64,000 nt of DNA from an uncultured Holophagaceae bacterium (GTDB taxonomy: Bacteria; Acidobacteriota; Holophagae; Holophagales; Holophagaceae). A model generated the notes under the pieces. That model saw nothing but the letters and a program-made list of their open reading frames with translations, was not told where the DNA came from and ran no database searches. Location of the stretch: the NCBI GenBank assembly GCA_903913215.1, contig CAIWKE010000002.1:124001-188000 (forward strand), given 5' to 3'. Of this stretch, positions 33,368 through 41,559 are shown one piece after another. How positions within the stretch are numbered: position 1 is the stretch's first letter; every line of letters starts with the position of its first letter. Both the position numbers and the translations under genes were made by a program.

Positions 33368-33816
33368 ACTGGCTCCGCCATCCCCGCCTGCGCCTTCTGG
33401 CCCGCCTCATCCTGGGCCTGGTCTTCCTCGGCGCCGCCCTGCCCAAGCTGGCGGATCCACCGGGTTTCGCCAAGGCCATCTGGGCCTACAAGCTGTTTCC
33501 AGCCTGGAGCCTGAACCCCCTGGCCCTGGCCCTGCCCTGGCTGGAGCTGTTCTGTGGCCTGGCCCTCTGCTTCGGAGTCTGGTGGCGGGCCGCAGCCCTA
33601 TGGGTGGGCGCCCTACTCCTCTCCTTCTGCCTGGCCCTCACGCTCAACCTGTCCCGCCACCACCCCGTGGACTGCGGCTGTTTCGGGACCAGCGCCCCCA
33701 AGACCCAGGCCCAGCGTTTGGCAGACATGCGGTGGACTCTGCTGCGGGATCTGGGGCTCTTGTTGCTGGTGGTGCAGGTGCTGCTTCCGGCAGCGCCGGG
33801 GAAAAAACCCAGGTAG
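33364..33816 (+). CDS. MauE/DoxX-like membrane protein
   Basis: The product has 150 residues and four helices: ARLILGLVFLGAALPKLADP, LALALPWLELFCGLALCFGV, AAALWVGALLLSFCLALTLNL and LRDLGLLLLVVQVLL. The pair in HHPVDCGCFG (about 100-109) is the MauE-type Cys motif, in a position linked to periplasmic disulfide formation in the methylamine dehydrogenase MauE family. It overlaps the rhodanese gene upstream. No methylamine genes are nearby, so a general thiol role is more likely. Confidence 0.87.
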   Translation: MNWLRHPRLRLLARLILGLVFLGAALPKLADPPGFAKAIWAYKLFPAWSLNPLALALPWLELFCGLALCFGVWWRAAALWVGALLLSFCLALTLNLSRHHPVDCGCFGTSAPKTQAQRLADMRWTLLRDLGLLLLVVQVLLPAAPGKKPR

Positions 33817-33850
33817 GTCCCGCCTTTGCCCAGGCTCTCGAGAATCCTAA

Positions 33851-33948
33851 AAAAGCATTTTGGCTGGGGATCTGCGGGGATGGACGGGGATGGGAGAACT
33901 GCTCCAAATCCCCGTGCATCCTCGTGTATCCCCGGCTGAATGGCTTTT
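33851..33948. repeat. Inverted array of about 10-bp GGGGAT / ATCCCC units
   Basis: Between the MauE-like and LiaI-like genes (about 370 bases without a gene) lies a long imperfect inverted repeat. The left arm (about 33851-33893) has three GGGGAT units 10 bp apart; the right arm (about 33905-33948) has ATCCCC, ATCCTC and ATCCCC 10 bp apart. Outer parts AAAAGCATT and AATGGCTTTT also pair. The rest of the gap (33950-34187) shows no gene. Confidence 0.65.
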
Positions 33949-34187
33949 CTCTCCGGCCTTCGCTCAATCCTTCCAGAGCATTTAGGAGCCACTCGCCGGT
34001 CCTCCCCCGTCGTTCGCCGATCCCTGCTCTATTTCCGGGAAGGGAGGCCGTAGCTTGGTCATGGGGAAGGAGATGACATGGCCTACGCAGATTGGTTTCT
34101 GAACAGTTCTTGGTGGTGGCTGAGTCTCTGGCTGCCCTCCTTGGCCTTCCTCCTCCCGACCGGTTCTGATCGAAAGGAAACCCGCCC

Positions 34188-34613
34188 ATGAACGACCAGG
34201 AGCGCCGCCCCATCTTCTCAACCAAGCTTGTGCTGGGTCTTGGCGTCATCGCCGTGGGCCTCATCATGGTGCTGGACAACCTCCACCTCTACGATGGCTG
34301 GCGTCTGTTCAACTGGTGGCCAGTGTTCCTGGTGGCCTTCGGAATCGCCCATCTCTTGAGGGACGGCATCCTCAGCACGGGGGGTCACATCTGGCTGGGT
34401 CTGGCCGTGGCCGGTTTCATTCAGCAGTTCGGCCCCTGGGGTCTCCTTGATCGTTGGTGGCCCATCTTCGTGGTCTGGGGCGGCCTGCTCCTGACCCTGC
34501 GCGCCATCTTCCCCCAGCCCAAGCGGGTCAAGCGCGGCAAGACCCCACCACCATCCCCACAGTCCCCCGATTCCTGTGATCCTGGAACGGATCCCCACCA
34601 GGTGCAGCCATGA
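34188..34613 (+). CDS. LiaI/LiaF-type transmembrane domain protein
   Basis: The product has 141 residues. Hydrophobic segments STKLVLGLGVIAVGLIMVLDNL, NWWPVFLVAFGIAHLL, HIWLGLAVAGFIQQF and WWPIFVVWGGLLLTL match the LiaI-LiaF N-terminal membrane domain. A Pro/Lys-rich tail follows. It lacks the C-terminal cell-wall-stress domain present in the next gene. It overlaps that gene by 4 bases. It is probably part of an envelope-stress sensing set with the following histidine kinase. Confidence 0.84.
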   Translation: MNDQERRPIFSTKLVLGLGVIAVGLIMVLDNLHLYDGWRLFNWWPVFLVAFGIAHLLRDGILSTGGHIWLGLAVAGFIQQFGPWGLLDRWWPIFVVWGGLLLTLRAIFPQPKRVKRGKTPPPSPQSPDSCDPGTDPHQVQP

Positions 34614-35323
34614 TCACTCCCGAGGACGCCAAAGCCCCGAGTCCCTTCAGCCCCAAACTGGTGCTCGGCGTGGCCATCATCGTGGGGGGCCTCGTGCTCA
34701 CCCTGGACAACCTGGGACTCATCGAGGCCCATACCATCTTCAAGCTCTGGCCTCTGGTGCTCGTGGTCATGGGGATCGCCAAGCTCCGCCAGGAGGGCGC
34801 CAACGCTGGCATGGGCGGCTGGTTCCTCATCCTGGGCGGATGCTTCCTGCTCCTGGCCTCCTTCGCCCGAGGCCACCTGGCCGACGCCCTGGGCCCCATG
34901 CTGATCGTGGGTGTGGGCATTCTCATCGTCACCAGGGCCCTGAAGCAAAACCGCGGCGTACCGCCAGAACTGGCCCGCTCCGACAACTTCCTGCAGGGCA
35001 CGGCCATTTTTGGCGGCTTCAAGCGACGGGTGCTTACCCAGGACTTCAAGGGCGGAGAGCTCACGGCCATCTTCGGCGGCTATGAGGTGGACCTCCGCCA
35101 GGCCAACCTGAATGACGGACAGGCCCGCATCGATGTCTTCGTGCTCTTCGGGGGCGGCGAGATCCGGGTGCCCGAGGGCTGGGAGATCTCCAACCGGGCC
35201 ACGGCCATGTTCGGGGCCCTCAATGACAACACCCACCATGGTCCCAGCCCCATGGGTGGTGAGCGACCGCGGCTGGTCGTGACCGGCCTCATCCTCTTCG
35301 GTGGCACTGAGGTGAAAAGCTAA
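34610..35323 (+). CDS. LiaF-like protein with C-terminal cell-wall-active-antibiotic response domain
   Basis: The product has 237 residues: four helices in residues 10-110 (LVLGVAIIVGGLVLTLDNLG first), then a soluble beta-solenoid-like domain from about 125 (GTAIFGGFKRRVLTQDFKGG, AIFGGYEVDLRQANL, FVLFGGGEIRVPEGWEI, LILFGGTEVKS). The repeated FGG units are typical of the LiaF/DUF2154 family. LiaF inhibits the LiaS-type sensor kinase in Firmicutes. Its stop base is the first base of the histidine kinase gene. Confidence 0.88.
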   Translation: MITPEDAKAPSPFSPKLVLGVAIIVGGLVLTLDNLGLIEAHTIFKLWPLVLVVMGIAKLRQEGANAGMGGWFLILGGCFLLLASFARGHLADALGPMLIVGVGILIVTRALKQNRGVPPELARSDNFLQGTAIFGGFKRRVLTQDFKGGELTAIFGGYEVDLRQANLNDGQARIDVFVLFGGGEIRVPEGWEISNRATAMFGALNDNTHHGPSPMGGERPRLVVTGLILFGGTEVKS

Positions 35324-36387
35324 TGCACCCGCTCCTGGCCAGCAGGGCCCGGTTGGGGACCTACCTCCTGGGGTGGGTTCCCATCGCCTTGATGCTCACA
35401 GGCCTGGCCCGGAGTCTGGGCTGGTCCTGGCGCGAGGGCGCCGCTCTGGCCTTGCCCCTATGCCTGCTGGCGGCGCTGCTCTACCTCAGTGCCTGGTTCC
35501 TCTGCCGGGCCCTGCCTTTGGGGCGCTCCGTCGAAGGCCTCAGCACACACGCCATGGCCTGGGGCACGGCAGCCCTGCTGATGGGTGGCCTCTGGTCTGG
35601 ACTGGCCTGGCTGCTGGCCCGGATGCTGGCTTTCCTGCCGGGCCTGGATGCCCTGCCGCAGCGGGTGGGCGCGGGTCTGCCCGTGCTCACGGGCCTGGGC
35701 ATCCTGCTCTATCTGGCGGCCGTGGCCTTCAGCTACCTGCTGCTGGCCCTGGATCGAGCCCTGGTGGCCGAGCGCAAGGGCGCCGAGTTGCAGCTGCTGG
35801 CCCAGGAATCCGAGCTCAAGGCCCTGCGGGCCCAGCTCAATCCCCACTTTCTCTTCAACAGTCTCAATTCCTTGTCGGCCCTCACGGCAGTGGATCCAGC
35901 CCGGGCCCGGGAGATGTGCGTGCTGCTCGCGGACTTCCTGCGCCGCAGCCTGGGCCTGGGTGAGCGCCGCCTGGTGCCCCTGCGCGAGGAATTGGATCTG
36001 GCCCGGGCCTATCTGGCCATTGAGCAGATCCGCTTTGGCACCCGCCTGCAAGTGGACTGGCAGATCGATCCCGCGGCCGAGCCCGCTCTTCTGCCCACCC
36101 TGCTCCTGCAGCCCCTGGTGGAGAACGCCATCAAGCACGGCATCGCGGCCCTGCCCGAGGGAGGCACCCTTTGTGTGGCCGCCGAGGTGCTGGAAGGCCA
36201 TGTGCTGCTGCGGGTGGAGAACCCCCGAGACGAGGACGCCCCTTGTCCCCAAGGACTCGGCCTGGGCCTGAACCAGGTCCGCCAGCGCCTGCTGGGGCGC
36301 TTCGGCAGCCGCGCCCGCTTTGAAGCCCTGGCCACGGAGACTAGGCATCGCATCACCCTGGTCTTTCCCCTCGAGGTGGAACCATGA
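35323..36387 (+). CDS. LytS/YehU-type sensor histidine kinase
   Basis: The product has 354 residues. Four N-terminal helices (about 15-140) are followed by a coiled segment and the His_kinase (PF06580-type) motif LRAQLNPHFLFNSLNSLSAL with phospho-His at about 176. The ATPase part has LLQPLVENAIKHGI (N box) and GLGLGLNQVRQRL. It phosphorylates the LytTR regulator encoded next (4-base overlap). The gene directly follows LiaF-like genes, suggesting envelope-stress sensing. Confidence 0.92.
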   Translation: MHPLLASRARLGTYLLGWVPIALMLTGLARSLGWSWREGAALALPLCLLAALLYLSAWFLCRALPLGRSVEGLSTHAMAWGTAALLMGGLWSGLAWLLARMLAFLPGLDALPQRVGAGLPVLTGLGILLYLAAVAFSYLLLALDRALVAERKGAELQLLAQESELKALRAQLNPHFLFNSLNSLSALTAVDPARAREMCVLLADFLRRSLGLGERRLVPLREELDLARAYLAIEQIRFGTRLQVDWQIDPAAEPALLPTLLLQPLVENAIKHGIAALPEGGTLCVAAEVLEGHVLLRVENPRDEDAPCPQGLGLGLNQVRQRLLGRFGSRARFEALATETRHRITLVFPLEVEP

Positions 36388-37139
36388 AAGCCCTGATCAT
36401 CGACGACGAGGACCTGGCCCGTGCCGTGGTGCGCGAGCACCTGCTGGCCCACCCGGACGTGGAGGTGGCCGCGGAGTGCGCCAACGGCTTTGAGGCCCTG
36501 AAGGCTGCAGCGCTGCACCAGCCAGACCTCATCTTCCTGGACATCCAGATGCCCAAGCTGGATGGTTTCGAGGTCCTCGAACTGCTGGAGGCCGAAGGCA
36601 AGCGGCCCGCCGTGGTCTTCGTCACCGCCTACGACCAGCACGCCCTGCGCGCCTTCGAGGCCCACGCCGTGGACTACCTGCTGAAGCCCTTTTCGAAGGA
36701 GCGCTTCGATGCCGCCCTGGACAAGGCCCGGGCTCTCCAGGCCGCCCGCCCCGTGGTGGCGCCCACCGCCGCGGCGGAGCTGGCCAGCACTGCCCGCCAG
36801 GGCAAACCCCTGGAGCGCATTGTGGTGAAGGACGGCCCCAAGGTCACCGTGGTCCACCTGGACCGCCTGGACTGGGTGCAGGCCCAGGACGACTACGTAC
36901 TCCTGCGCACAGAGGCCAAGAACCTGCTCAAGCAGCAGACCCTCGCCAGCCTTGAAACACAGCTGGATCCCAACCGTTTCATCCGCATCCACCGCAGCTA
37001 CCTGCTGAACCTCGACCGGCTCGTGCGGGTGGAGCAGGACAGCAAAGAGCATCGGGACGCCATCTTACGCGATGGCACCCGCCTTCCCGTGAGCCGGGCT
37101 GGGTACCAGCGCCTGCGCGAGCTCTGGGAAGGGGCCTGA
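36384..37139 (+). CDS. LytTR-family response regulator
   Basis: The product has 251 residues. Receiver domain: LIIDDEDLAR, phospho-Asp in DLIFLDIQMP (about 53), FVTAYDQHA, DYLLKPF. The LytTR DNA-binding domain spans about 145-245 with VVKDGPKVTVVHLDRLDWVQAQDDYV in parts and RIHRSYLLNLDRLVRVE. It acts as the partner of the upstream kinase. Targets are unknown; promoters with LytTR direct repeats were not searched beyond the window. Confidence 0.94.
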   Translation: MKALIIDDEDLARAVVREHLLAHPDVEVAAECANGFEALKAAALHQPDLIFLDIQMPKLDGFEVLELLEAEGKRPAVVFVTAYDQHALRAFEAHAVDYLLKPFSKERFDAALDKARALQAARPVVAPTAAAELASTARQGKPLERIVVKDGPKVTVVHLDRLDWVQAQDDYVLLRTEAKNLLKQQTLASLETQLDPNRFIRIHRSYLLNLDRLVRVEQDSKEHRDAILRDGTRLPVSRAGYQRLRELWEGA

Positions 37140-37220
37140 GGAGGCTGCCCACCGGGAATCCCACGGCAGCGCCACACCCCCGGACCTTCTCGCTGCCTCG
37201 CGGCCAAGCCGCTCTTGAGC

Positions 37221-37424
37221 TCAGACCGGCGCGTGTAGCTGGCAGGGATGGATGTGGCAGTGACCACAACGGCCACTGCACTGCGAGGTCGGCACTGCGG
37301 GCCCCGGTGTGGGCAGCTCAGGAATCCGGGTCATGGTCGGAATGGCCCGTTCCATCCGCACCAGACCAGACGCCCGTTCAATGACGGGTTGAGGCTGATC
37401 CTTGCGGGTGGAAGTTTTGGTCAT
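37221..37424 (-). CDS. Cys/His-rich small protein coupled to the SCP2-repeat gene
   Basis: The product has 67 residues. Its ATG (37424) directly abuts the TAG stop (37427-37425) of the SCP2-repeat gene, so translation is probably coupled; GAGGCC precedes it. The C-terminus QCSGRCGHCHIHPCQLHAPV contains four Cys (C-x3-C-x2-C-x4-C spacing) and three His, a possible metal or cluster site. The N-terminal 45 residues are charged and Pro-rich. The family is not recognised. Confidence 0.55.
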   Translation of the reverse strand: MTKTSTRKDQPQPVIERASGLVRMERAIPTMTRIPELPTPGPAVPTSQCSGRCGHCHIHPCQLHAPV

Positions 37425-38639
37425 CTAGGCCTCGGGCCGCCGGAAGCTCTTCGCCACCTTCTGCATGAGCAAGGGATCGCCTTCGATCTGGATCTTTCCG
37501 GTCATGAAGGCCTCCTGGGCGTTCAGCGTTCCGGTGCTCATGGCGACGAAGTCATCTGCCTTCGCCTTCAAAAGAGTATCGCAGGGTTTGAGCAGGCGGG
37601 GGAAGACCATGCACGTGCCCTTGCGAATGAGGAGGGTGTAGCCAAGATCGTCGATCTGATACCCGACAATGGCCTCCAGATCACCCGCCTTTTCGGGGTT
37701 GAAGCGCTCCGGCATGGACTCCAGCAGGCCCTGGGCGGGGTTCACGTCCGCGTCGAAGTGGGCGGTGTAGGCCGCCACCTGGCTCAGGTCCCCCTTGACG
37801 GTGATGGCGCCGCCCAGGAGGGCGGCCACCAGGTTCAGCTTGCCCGCATTGAGGGCCGCGAAGTCCGCATCAGAGATCCCCAGGGCGAAGCCGCCCTCCA
37901 CCTCGCCGGGCCTCACGGAGAGGCCCTCAGGGCTGAAGTCCAGGCGGTAGGCAACGCCGTCCACCTTCACCTCCATGGAGCCGCTGGCCCCGCCCTTGTA
38001 GCGCTTGCGCAGGGTGGCCAGGGCCTTGCCGCCAGGGGTGTTCGGGAAGTTGATCTCGGGCTCGGCCGCCCAGGTCTTCCAGGCCTGCCGCAGCAGGCCC
38101 ATGTCCCCCTTGAAGTTGAGTTGACCACCCAGGAGGGCCGGACCAGGATCCGAAAGGCCGCAGACCACGGCCCGCAGGGCGGCCTCGTCGCCAGACAGTT
38201 CTGCGCCCGCGCCCCAGCTCTCGGCGCCCACACTCAGCTTGAGGCCCGCCCCGGCCAGGGCCAGCCGCGCCGGCACCAGATCCTTGAGGGCCTTCACGGG
38301 GCCACCCTGCTTTTGCGGCTTCTTGAAGAACTTGGGGAATTTCTGGAGGAGACCCAGATCCCCGGTGCCCTTCAGTTTCCCGGTCATGAAGGCCTGCATG
38401 GGATCCAGCTTGCCCTCGTTGAGGGCGATCCAGTCCTCGGCCCCGATGACCACCACCGAAGTGGCGTCGGCCTTGGGTTCCCGCTTCAGCGAGAAGACGC
38501 CGTTCTCGATAAGGCAGGTGTAGTCCCCACCGCCTTCACCGGTCACCTGGTAGTAGACGGAAACCGTCAGGCCCTGGGCCTTGTCCACCAGGAAGAGTTC
38601 GGGCATGAGCGCAAAAATGCCGTCCACCGTTAAAGCCAT
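37425..38639 (-). CDS. Protein with four tandem SCP2 (sterol carrier-like) domains
   Basis: The product has 404 residues from ATG 38639, which has GAGGTGATCAG upstream; a start at 38693 lacks support. Four similar units of about 95 residues end with related blocks: AFMTGKLKGTGDLGLLQKF, LLGGQLNFKGDMGLLRQAW, ALLGGAITVKGDLSQVAAY and AFMTGKIQIEGDPLLMQKV. Each carries an I/A-xNxGKL-like segment (ALNEGKLDP, ALNAGKLN, AMSTGTLN). SCP2 domains bind lipids or acyl chains. No signal peptide or helix is visible, so the protein is cytosolic. Confidence 0.85.
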   Translation of the reverse strand: MALTVDGIFALMPELFLVDKAQGLTVSVYYQVTGEGGGDYTCLIENGVFSLKREPKADATSVVVIGAEDWIALNEGKLDPMQAFMTGKLKGTGDLGLLQKFPKFFKKPQKQGGPVKALKDLVPARLALAGAGLKLSVGAESWGAGAELSGDEAALRAVVCGLSDPGPALLGGQLNFKGDMGLLRQAWKTWAAEPEINFPNTPGGKALATLRKRYKGGASGSMEVKVDGVAYRLDFSPEGLSVRPGEVEGGFALGISDADFAALNAGKLNLVAALLGGAITVKGDLSQVAAYTAHFDADVNPAQGLLESMPERFNPEKAGDLEAIVGYQIDDLGYTLLIRKGTCMVFPRLLKPCDTLLKAKADDFVAMSTGTLNAQEAFMTGKIQIEGDPLLMQKVAKSFRRPEA

Positions 38640-38767
38640 CTGATCACCTCGGAATGTGGATCGAGCATGGCCGGGCCTTTGGACTTCGCGCAACGGTTAC
38701 CAGGGGTCAGGATGGAAGGCCGCGGGAAAGGGGCCAGATCGGCAAGAACCTTTGGGTGAGCGCCCTG

Positions 38768-39946
38768 CTACCGCAGGGCCTGCGCGATCAATTTCACGCC
38801 CTTGCGCGTGCTGCTGAGGACCACCTCTGCGGGGTCGGCGGCCGGGGCGTCCTCCTGCCACTGCACGAGATACCGGGAGCCGAACAGCTGAATGGCCTGA
38901 CCGAAGGAAAGCTCAAGGCCACCACTGAGGGGAAAAATGTAGCCGCCAGTGCCCGGAGCCACATTGCCCAGGTGCCCTATGACGTTCTGGCCCGTGCCCG
39001 CCACGGAGTACACCGTGAGGCCGTCCACCACTGCCCGCTCCTTCAGCTGGTTCTGGTAGATGATCATGTCCCGGTGGATGAGCACGGCGGCTTCGGCGGG
39101 ACCGCCGCTGTCCCCCTTCTCGCGCTTGAACTTGGTGGACATGGCCTTGCGGATCTCGGGACTGGAGAGGTCGTCCGCTTCGCAACGGGAGAAGACCACC
39201 ACGTGCTTCTGTCCCGGAACGGCAGCCACCTGGTCGAAGAGGGAGAGCAGCACCTTGGTCTCGCGGCCCACGGTGGCAAGCATGCCCGCGACCAGCATGG
39301 GGTTGTCGAGGTTGAGGCGATCGACCACACGGACACCCCTGATGTCCGTGGTGCCCTTGGCCCAGCCCGTGGCGCCAGCCCGGTATTTCGCCAGCAGGCC
39401 GGTCACGGCTTCCTGGCCCGCGGGACCGTCAGAAGCATCCGTGAAGGCGGCCTGGAAGGCCTGGCCCTGGAGAGACTCCTTGGAGACGCCCACGAAGGTT
39501 TCTGGCAGGAAGTCGGGCAGCTTGGCCAACGTCTCCGCCCAGAGCGCCCGGCGCAGGGAGAAGCCGGGCATGAGCGCCTCCAGGGAGTCCTTGCCCCGGG
39601 CCACAATGAGCACCCGGTCCCCATCTGGCACCTTGCTGAGGAAGTCCGCGGCGGCCACAAAGGCCGTGGCCCGGTAGCCCGGATCCCGGATGGGCTCGAA
39701 GACCAGCACCCAGGACTGGGCGGCCTCGGCTGTCTGGGCAGGCGTCTTCACCTGCACCAGGGGCCGGGCCTTCCCCGCCACCTTCACCTGGATCTCCTCA
39801 GACTTGAGATCGCCCACCAAGCCACCCCGCTCATCCAGGGCCAGCACCCAGGCCTGGGTGCGCGTCTGAACCTTGGCGCCCGGCGCAGGCTGGGCTGCCA
39901 GGAGGCTGGCTCCGAGGATCATGCCGATGCAGTGACGCTGAAACAT
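38768..39946 (-). CDS. Exported VWFA-related protein, degenerate MIDAS
   Basis: The product has 392 residues with a signal peptide MFQRHCIGMILGASLLAAQPA. The domain order resembles acidobacterial VWFA-related secreted proteins (TIGR03436-like): a short beta-sandwich with ERGGLVGDLKSEEIQV, then a vWA-like fold (WVLVFEPIRDPGYRA, VPDGDRVLIVARG, KHVVVFSRCEADDL). The metal-site DxSxS is replaced by FEPIRDPG, so metal binding is doubtful. The function is unknown. It is a single gene between the SCP2 protein and a lipoprotein. Confidence 0.75.
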   Translation of the reverse strand: MFQRHCIGMILGASLLAAQPAPGAKVQTRTQAWVLALDERGGLVGDLKSEEIQVKVAGKARPLVQVKTPAQTAEAAQSWVLVFEPIRDPGYRATAFVAAADFLSKVPDGDRVLIVARGKDSLEALMPGFSLRRALWAETLAKLPDFLPETFVGVSKESLQGQAFQAAFTDASDGPAGQEAVTGLLAKYRAGATGWAKGTTDIRGVRVVDRLNLDNPMLVAGMLATVGRETKVLLSLFDQVAAVPGQKHVVVFSRCEADDLSSPEIRKAMSTKFKREKGDSGGPAEAAVLIHRDMIIYQNQLKERAVVDGLTVYSVAGTGQNVIGHLGNVAPGTGGYIFPLSGGLELSFGQAIQLFGSRYLVQWQEDAPAADPAEVVLSSTRKGVKLIAQALR

Positions 39947-40016
39947 GCCCGCTCCTTGTTGTTGATGACTGGGTCACCATTTCAGCACGACCGGCGGCTC
40001 CCAGGTAGCCCAAGGC

Positions 40017-40505
40017 TCATTTGGCCCCAAGGACCTTGAGCCGACCCTGCACCTTTTCGATGAGCAGACGCTCCAGGGTTCCGTTGGAACCCACCCGGGT
40101 CCAGGCGCGGGGCGAAGTGCTCTGCTTATCAGCCTCGTACAGGCAATACAGGGTGACCTGGGTACTGCCGGGCTCCCGCTCCTCCACCAGAACCCGCAAC
40201 TCCAGGCTCAGCTGGTTCCAGGCATTGGCGAAATCGCTGGGATTCTCGCAGCCCAGGGCCCAGCGACTGGCCGGCAGGGCCATGCTGCTGGGGCGGGTCA
40301 CCAGGAGACCACTCTCCCGCTCCAGAACCTGAATAGGAAACTCCATGCCCACGGTGGCCGCCAGGGCATTCCACACCTGGGCCTTGGGATTGGGGAAGAG
40401 AGCCACCATGGGCTGCGATGCGACCGGGGCCGTGACCGGGGTATCGCAGCCCGTGGCGGTCAGCAGGACCAGGGCGATGGGGATGAACCAAGCGCTGCAA
40501 CTCAT
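40017..40505 (-). CDS. Lipoprotein of unknown function
   Basis: The product has 162 residues. The signal MSCSAWFIPIALVLLTATGC ends in a lipobox with Cys20. The mature part (LFPNPKAQVWNALAATVGMEF, VLERESGLLVTR, RVLVEEREPGSTQVTLYCLY) looks like a small alpha/beta domain as in BamC/NlpB-like or SRPBCC-like lipoproteins; the similarity is too weak to name it. The start overlaps the stop of the upstream Gly/His/Gln-rich gene by 4 bases, so the two are probably co-expressed. Confidence 0.72.
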   Translation of the reverse strand: MSCSAWFIPIALVLLTATGCDTPVTAPVASQPMVALFPNPKAQVWNALAATVGMEFPIQVLERESGLLVTRPSSMALPASRWALGCENPSDFANAWNQLSLELRVLVEEREPGSTQVTLYCLYEADKQSTSPRAWTRVGSNGTLERLLIEKVQGRLKVLGAK

Positions 40506-41482
40506 GATGCGTCCTCCTCGTTGCGGGCCCAGATGCCCGTGGCCAGCGGGATCTCTGGCTGCCCTTGGACCTCAGAGCCCCAGTTCCGCTCAACCTTGAT
40601 GCGAAAGGGACTCGCTGCGCTGGACATCCAGCCGGGGTCATCCACCAACACGTAGACCGCCTTCCACTCCTGAGTGGGGTTGGTATAGCTCACCTCTGGA
40701 TTGCCTGTGGGGATGAGGTTCTGCAGCATGCCCGGCTCCAGGACCCCCCACTTGTTCATCATGGCGAGGCGGAACCAGCCTTCGTTGGGGTGGCTGAGCC
40801 GGACATGCAGACGACCCCCCGGAGCCACGCGGAAGCCATAGGCGATCCAGCCTGCTGGGAACTCCGCCACACCGCTGAACTCGGTCACGGTGTCGGGGAT
40901 GGGGTGGACCAGGATGTAGCCGCGACGAGCCATGGCCTGGACCTCGGCCATGATGTCCCGCTCGGCCCAGTAGCCCACTGAGGGGAAGACGAGACAACGG
41001 GCCCAGGCCCGGGGCCTGGCCATGCCCCCTGAGTGGGTGGGGCCCGGGTGGGGATCCTTGGGATCCCGATGGTGGACATGGCGAGGCTCCGGCTGACCGG
41101 GCCCGCGGGGCCCATGCCGATCGTCAGCCCTCGGCTGCTGGTTCCCTGGATGTCCGGGCCCCTGCGGCCCAGTACCCGTATGGCCTGGCTCCTGCCCTTG
41201 GCGCCCCGGCCCTTGATGTCCAGAGCCATGATTTCCAGCCCCCTGAGGCCCCGAGCCCTGGTGCCCGGAGCTCTGGTGTCCGGGGTTGGATCGTCCTGAA
41301 TCCGGGGAGCGGTCTGGTGCGGGCTGGGGCGATTGGGGTGCCGAGGGCCGCTCGGGGGCCTGGCGGTCCGCCTGGGGCCGCTCGGCCCGGAGAGGGAGAC
41401 CTGGAACCAGAAGGCTGAGGCTCAGAAGCAGGGTGCCGAGACGGCCCTGCAGGTGGGGGGAAAGGCTGGATCGGGATGCCAT
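40502..41482 (-). CDS. Exported protein with His/Gly/Gln/Pro-rich low-complexity linker
   Basis: The product has 326 residues; ATG 41482 follows GGAGGCGCC and precedes a signal peptide (LLLSLSLLVPGLPLRAERPQ). Residues 35-140 are almost only G, H, Q, P, S, R, D with HQGSG/HQGPG-like units and many His. About 150-310 form a compact domain (VGYWAERDIMAEVQAMARRG, FPAGWIAYGFRVAPGG, EWKAVYVLVDDPGWMSSAA). The family is not recognised. It overlaps the lipoprotein gene downstream and is divergent from a 7TM-LuxR regulator across a palindrome. Confidence 0.7.
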   Translation of the reverse strand: MASRSSLSPHLQGRLGTLLLSLSLLVPGLPLRAERPQADRQAPERPSAPQSPQPAPDRSPDSGRSNPGHQSSGHQGSGPQGAGNHGSGHQGPGRQGQEPGHTGTGPQGPGHPGNQQPRADDRHGPRGPGQPEPRHVHHRDPKDPHPGPTHSGGMARPRAWARCLVFPSVGYWAERDIMAEVQAMARRGYILVHPIPDTVTEFSGVAEFPAGWIAYGFRVAPGGRLHVRLSHPNEGWFRLAMMNKWGVLEPGMLQNLIPTGNPEVSYTNPTQEWKAVYVLVDDPGWMSSAASPFRIKVERNWGSEVQGQPEIPLATGIWARNEEDAS

Positions 41483-41559
41483 GGCGCCTCCAGGTGCGGG
41501 CCGGTCATGACCGGAGAATCCGAACCTGAGCCCCTCCCAGCGCCAATGCCATCCGCCGA

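Noticed and set aside
33949..34187. Possible small gene before the LiaI-like gene
   Set aside because: The only ATG with a good Shine-Dalgarno (34075 area) gives fewer than ten codons before a stop.
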